Shown one piece after another: positions 61,286-64,000 of a DNA stretch of 64,000 bases. The notes below the pieces were generated by a model. The model was not told the DNA's origin. It made no database searches and saw only the letters and a program-made list of their open reading frames with translations. Location: the NCBI RefSeq assembly GCF_018398335.1, contig NZ_JAHBRX010000001.1:3960001-4024000 (forward strand). The letters are read 5' to 3'. The stretch comes from Chelatococcus sp. HY11. GTDB taxonomy: Bacteria; Pseudomonadota; Alphaproteobacteria; Rhizobiales; Beijerinckiaceae. A program made the position numbers and the translations under genes. Position 1 is the first letter of the stretch. Each line of letters opens with the position of its first letter.

Positions 61286-62510
61286 GCTCCTGTTTTGTTC
61301 AATCCTGACGATCCTGCCGGATTATCTCTATCGTCGTTATGTCCAAGGCAAGCGGATCGGCAAGGAAATCACCCTTTATTCGGTCTGGTTCGAATTGCGG
61401 TGGGGCATCATTTCATGCCTGATGCTGACGATCGGCTTGATAACGGTGATCTTCTACAATCACCCGTCAACAAGCAATGTGACCGTATTCTTTCGGACGA
61501 TCCCGGTATTGCCGGAATCCAACGGCCGCGTTGCGGAGGTATTCGTTGGGTTCAGCGATGATGTCAAACAGGGTGAGCCCATCTTCCGGCTGGACAGCAC
61601 GCGCCAGGAGGCCGCGGCCGAGACCGCTCGACGGCGGATAGTGGAGGCCGATGCGGCCCTTGTCGTGGCCCGCGCCGACATTCTGGCCTCGGACGGCCGG
61701 CTGAGGGAGGCCAGAGGCGCGCACCAACAGGCTGTCGACGAATTGGAAACCAAGCGCGAGATCTATCGGCGCAATCCCGGCGCGGTCGCGCTGCGCGATA
61801 TCGAGAGACTGGAGGTCACGGTTGAGGGGCGACAAGGCGCCATCGACGCGGCGGCGGCGGCGAAGCAGGAGGCTGAGGCAAGGGTCTCCACGCTGCTGCC
61901 GGCAGAAAAGGCCAGCGCGGAGGCGGCGCTGGCTCAGGCCCAGGTCGATTTGGACAAGACCGTCGTCAGGGCGGGTGTGTCAGGGCGCCTGGAGCAATTC
62001 ACGCTGCGGGTTGGCGATGTGGTCAATCCGCTGATGCGCCCGGCAGGCGTGCTGATTCCCGAAGGAGCAGGCCGAGGTCGCCTGCAGGCTGGCTTTGGCC
62101 AGATCGAGGCGCAAGTGATGCGCGTTGGGATGGTGGCTGAGGCAACCTGTATCTCGAAGCCCTGGACTATAATTCCTCTCGTTGTGACCGGTGTTCAGGA
62201 CTTCATCGCTGCTGGGCAATTCAGGGGCGGTGAGCAACTGCTCGATGCACAGTTTGCCGCTCAGCCTGGGACCATTCTGGTGACGCTGGAACCGCTCTAT
62301 GAAGGAGGGCTTGATGGTGTCATGCCCGGCAGCAGCTGCATCGCCAACGCCTATACCAGTAATCACGATCTGCTCGCCTCAAAAGGCGTGGGCACGCTTC
62401 GCGGAATAGCCCTTCACGCCGTTGATGCGGTGGCGTTGGTCCATGCCATGCTTCTGAGGATCCAGGCGCTTATCATGCCTATCCAGACGCTTGTGTTCGG
62501 AGGGCATTGA
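61278..62510 (+). CDS. HlyD/EmrA family membrane fusion protein (YibH-like)
   Basis: 410-residue protein anchored by an N-terminal membrane helix (about 39-60), followed by a split lipoyl domain (RVAEVFVGFSDDVKQGEPIFRLD and VRAGVSGRLEQFTLRVGDVVN). A coiled-coil hairpin (about 110-215, rich in Ala, Glu and Arg) links them, and a beta-barrel comes next. A C-terminal hydrophobic stretch is unusual. It should link an inner-membrane exporter to the periplasm or outer membrane, but no exporter gene is adjacent. It overlaps the DUF3302-like gene by 8 bp. Confidence 0.85.
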   Translation: MLELLFCSILTILPDYLYRRYVQGKRIGKEITLYSVWFELRWGIISCLMLTIGLITVIFYNHPSTSNVTVFFRTIPVLPESNGRVAEVFVGFSDDVKQGEPIFRLDSTRQEAAAETARRRIVEADAALVVARADILASDGRLREARGAHQQAVDELETKREIYRRNPGAVALRDIERLEVTVEGRQGAIDAAAAAKQEAEARVSTLLPAEKASAEAALAQAQVDLDKTVVRAGVSGRLEQFTLRVGDVVNPLMRPAGVLIPEGAGRGRLQAGFGQIEAQVMRVGMVAEATCISKPWTIIPLVVTGVQDFIAAGQFRGGEQLLDAQFAAQPGTILVTLEPLYEGGLDGVMPGSSCIANAYTSNHDLLASKGVGTLRGIALHAVDAVALVHAMLLRIQALIMPIQTLVFGGH

Positions 62511-62657
62511 GGCGTAATCGACATTCGCGGGGCGACGAGATGATTGCCCCGAAAGGATTGCCCAATGGCAGGGTAATCCGGATGGCAGGGTAATCCGGCG
62601 ACCGGCAGCCTTTGGGGCATAAGACGGATCACTGCTTGATTGCAGGTCAACAAGGTC

Positions 62658-63788
62658 ATGGCAACCGATCCAACCCTCAGGGCCTCGAGCCGCTCAGTAA
62701 AGCTCAGGTCTATGCCGTCGATTAACTGGTTATTGATATTTGCTCCTGCCGCCATCATCCTCGATAGGGCAGGCAATCTGCCAGCCGGGTTCGTGTTTTT
62801 CTGTGCCGCCATCGCCATCGTGCCATTCGCAAAGCTCATCGTGAAGGGAACGGAGCAGGTCGCGGCCTATGCCGGCGCGACATTGGGCGGCTTGCTGAAT
62901 GCGACCTTCGGCAATCTCCCCGAGCTCATCATCGCCATCGCGGCTTTGCGTGCCGGCCTTGTTGAAATGGTGCGCGCCTCGATTGTCGGGGCACTCCTGG
63001 CTAACTTGCTCTTCGCGCTCGGGCTGTCATTCCTGCTGGGAGGAGCGCGGCACCGGAGGCAGGAATATAACCCCCGCGCTGTATCGGCTTTTTCATCGAC
63101 CATGGTGCTGGCATGGCTCAGCCTCGCTTTGCCGAGTGCCTTTCACCGGGCGTTGGGTGAGCAGGCCGCTCAGGCTCAATATGCCATACTGGATGTTATT
63201 GTGGCCGTCCTGTTGTTGTCACTCTACGGACTTTTCCTTCTCTATTCGCTGTTCACCCACCCGGAGACCTTTGCTGAACTCGGCGCGCCTTCTTCAGAGG
63301 AGGCGGGCGATCGCGCGGGGATGATGCGCGGCATCGTGATGTTGCTGGTGGCTTCCTTTGGCGCGGCCTGGATGAGCGAACTTCTTGTCGGCGCGGCAGA
63401 GCAGGCCGGTCGCTCTCTGGGTATGTCGCAAATGTTCATCGGCGTGATTGTGCTTGCTGTCATTGGCGGCGCGGCTGAAACCGGATCCGCGGTTGCCATG
63501 GCGCGCGCCAATCGCATCGATCTCAGTCTTGGCATCGCATTGGGAAGCTGTGTGCAGATCGCTCTGTTTGTCGCGCCGTTGCTGGTGTTGCTGGCGCCGA
63601 TCATTGGCCCGGCGCAGTTCCAGCTTGTCTTCTCTCAAGCCGAGATGTGGATGTTGTTCGGCGCCGTGCTACTCGGACTGGCGGTCACCATGTCCGGTTA
63701 CGCGGACTGGTTCAAAGGAGCGCAACTTCTGGCGCTTTACGTGATTGTCGCGGTTGTTCTTTACCTCATTCCCGGTGAGACGCAGTAA
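62658..63788 (+). CDS. Calcium/proton exchanger, CaCA (Cax/ChaA) family
   Basis: 376-residue protein with about eleven membrane helices. The two alpha-repeat motifs of cation/Ca2+ exchangers are present: GNLPELIIAI in the first half and GGAAETGSAVAMARANR in the second, each with the conserved acidic residue. Exports Ca2+ (or K+/Na+) in exchange for protons. The start is uncertain among TTG 62640, ATG 62658 and ATG 62712; 62658 is chosen. Same strand as the HlyD gene but 147 bp away, so probably its own unit. Confidence 0.88.
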   Translation: MATDPTLRASSRSVKLRSMPSINWLLIFAPAAIILDRAGNLPAGFVFFCAAIAIVPFAKLIVKGTEQVAAYAGATLGGLLNATFGNLPELIIAIAALRAGLVEMVRASIVGALLANLLFALGLSFLLGGARHRRQEYNPRAVSAFSSTMVLAWLSLALPSAFHRALGEQAAQAQYAILDVIVAVLLLSLYGLFLLYSLFTHPETFAELGAPSSEEAGDRAGMMRGIVMLLVASFGAAWMSELLVGAAEQAGRSLGMSQMFIGVIVLAVIGGAAETGSAVAMARANRIDLSLGIALGSCVQIALFVAPLLVLLAPIIGPAQFQLVFSQAEMWMLFGAVLLGLAVTMSGYADWFKGAQLLALYVIVAVVLYLIPGETQ

Positions 63789-63813
63789 GGTCCTAATTCC
63801 ATACGCGCGCAGG

Positions 63814-64000
63814 TCAGCGAAATTGTATTCGAACCGCATCCGCGCCGCCGGCGAGCATCAGTCCCTGTCTCCTGGATTGCAGTCGCAATACAACGCCCTT
63901 GTCGTTCTGCAGCCACAGTCGCCCATCGCCCTTGCTTGCCAGAGCCCAGCCGATGCGGGCCTGTCCATAGATGCCTTCGAGATCGCGGGGACGGGCGAGG
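63814..64000 (-). CDS. 3' end of an unidentified gene (5' part outside window)
   Basis: A minus-strand frame open from the right edge to TGA at 63816-63814 encodes about 61 residues including LEGIYGQARIGWAL and GADAVRIQFR. The beta-rich ending, with alternating hydrophobics, looks like an exported hypothetical protein, but I do not recognise a family. It converges with the Ca2+/H+ exchanger, 25 bp between stops. Confidence 0.5.
   Translation of the reverse strand, partial: LARPRDLEGIYGQARIGWALASKGDGRLWLQNDKGVVLRLQSRRQGLMLAGGADAVRIQFR

Overview
The window is about 63 % GC and dense with ABC importers, FCD-type GntR, ROK, LacI and RpiR regulators and small catabolic operons. It carries palindromic intergenic repeats of a type common in Hyphomicrobiales (5981-6128, 1257-1302, 56079-56186). 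Together with PmtA-, CueR- and MnmA-like proteins this points to a metabolically versatile alphaproteobacterium of the order Hyphomicrobiales. I cannot name the genus from sequence alone. No CRISPR array, phage, integrase or intact insertion sequence was seen. One tRNA gene (tRNA-Ser, GGA anticodon) is present.

Layout. 1-1227: end of mnmA and a phospholipid N-methyltransferase. 1325-9757: carbohydrate-type ABC system I (two permeases, an argininosuccinate-lyase-like enzyme and the ATPase on the minus strand; the binding protein on the plus strand), with a ROK regulator and a metallo-beta-lactamase-fold hydrolase between. 9829-14969: DUF805 protein, Zn/Cd/Pb-type P1B ATPase with a divergent MerR regulator and a textbook 19-bp-spacer promoter, then a CueR-like regulator with its own operator, overlapping an AAA NTPase, then OsmC. 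15413-16449: tRNA-Ser, a DUF4279 protein and a decayed boundary. 16482-23642: an acyl-CoA module (kinase-like phosphotransferase, ACAD10/11-like dehydrogenase, SDR, CoA-transferase subunits A and B, thiolase, GntR) that resembles 4-hydroxy-acid (levulinate-type) catabolism.

24067-39112: two more GntR regulators and a long plus-strand operon. It holds ABC system II, an FAD oxidoreductase, a fusion of a gluconate-dehydrogenase-subunit-3 domain with a GMC oxidoreductase, an aldehyde dehydrogenase, an SGNH hydrolase, an IlvD/Edd sugar-acid dehydratase and a DapA-family enzyme. Together these look like an oxidative, Weimberg/Dahms-like sugar pathway. 39444-40697: a stand-alone aroA. 40773-47359: a minus-strand six-gene operon (amino-acid-type ABC importer, alpha/beta hydrolase, M19 dipeptidase-like protein, luciferase-like oxidoreductase) facing a LacI regulator, with two LacI operators 53 bp apart.

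47956-53805: a Pot-type ABC importer, an RpiR regulator and a two-gene unit that I read as a split cucumopine/mikimopine-synthase-like protein (cyclophilin-like half plus helical half). This is the most unusual locus here. 54319-64000: PoxB, LysR facing an epimerase, an orphan Tat-exported binding protein with an SDR, a DUF3302-like protein/HlyD pair, a Ca2+/H+ antiporter, and the 3' end of an unknown gene.
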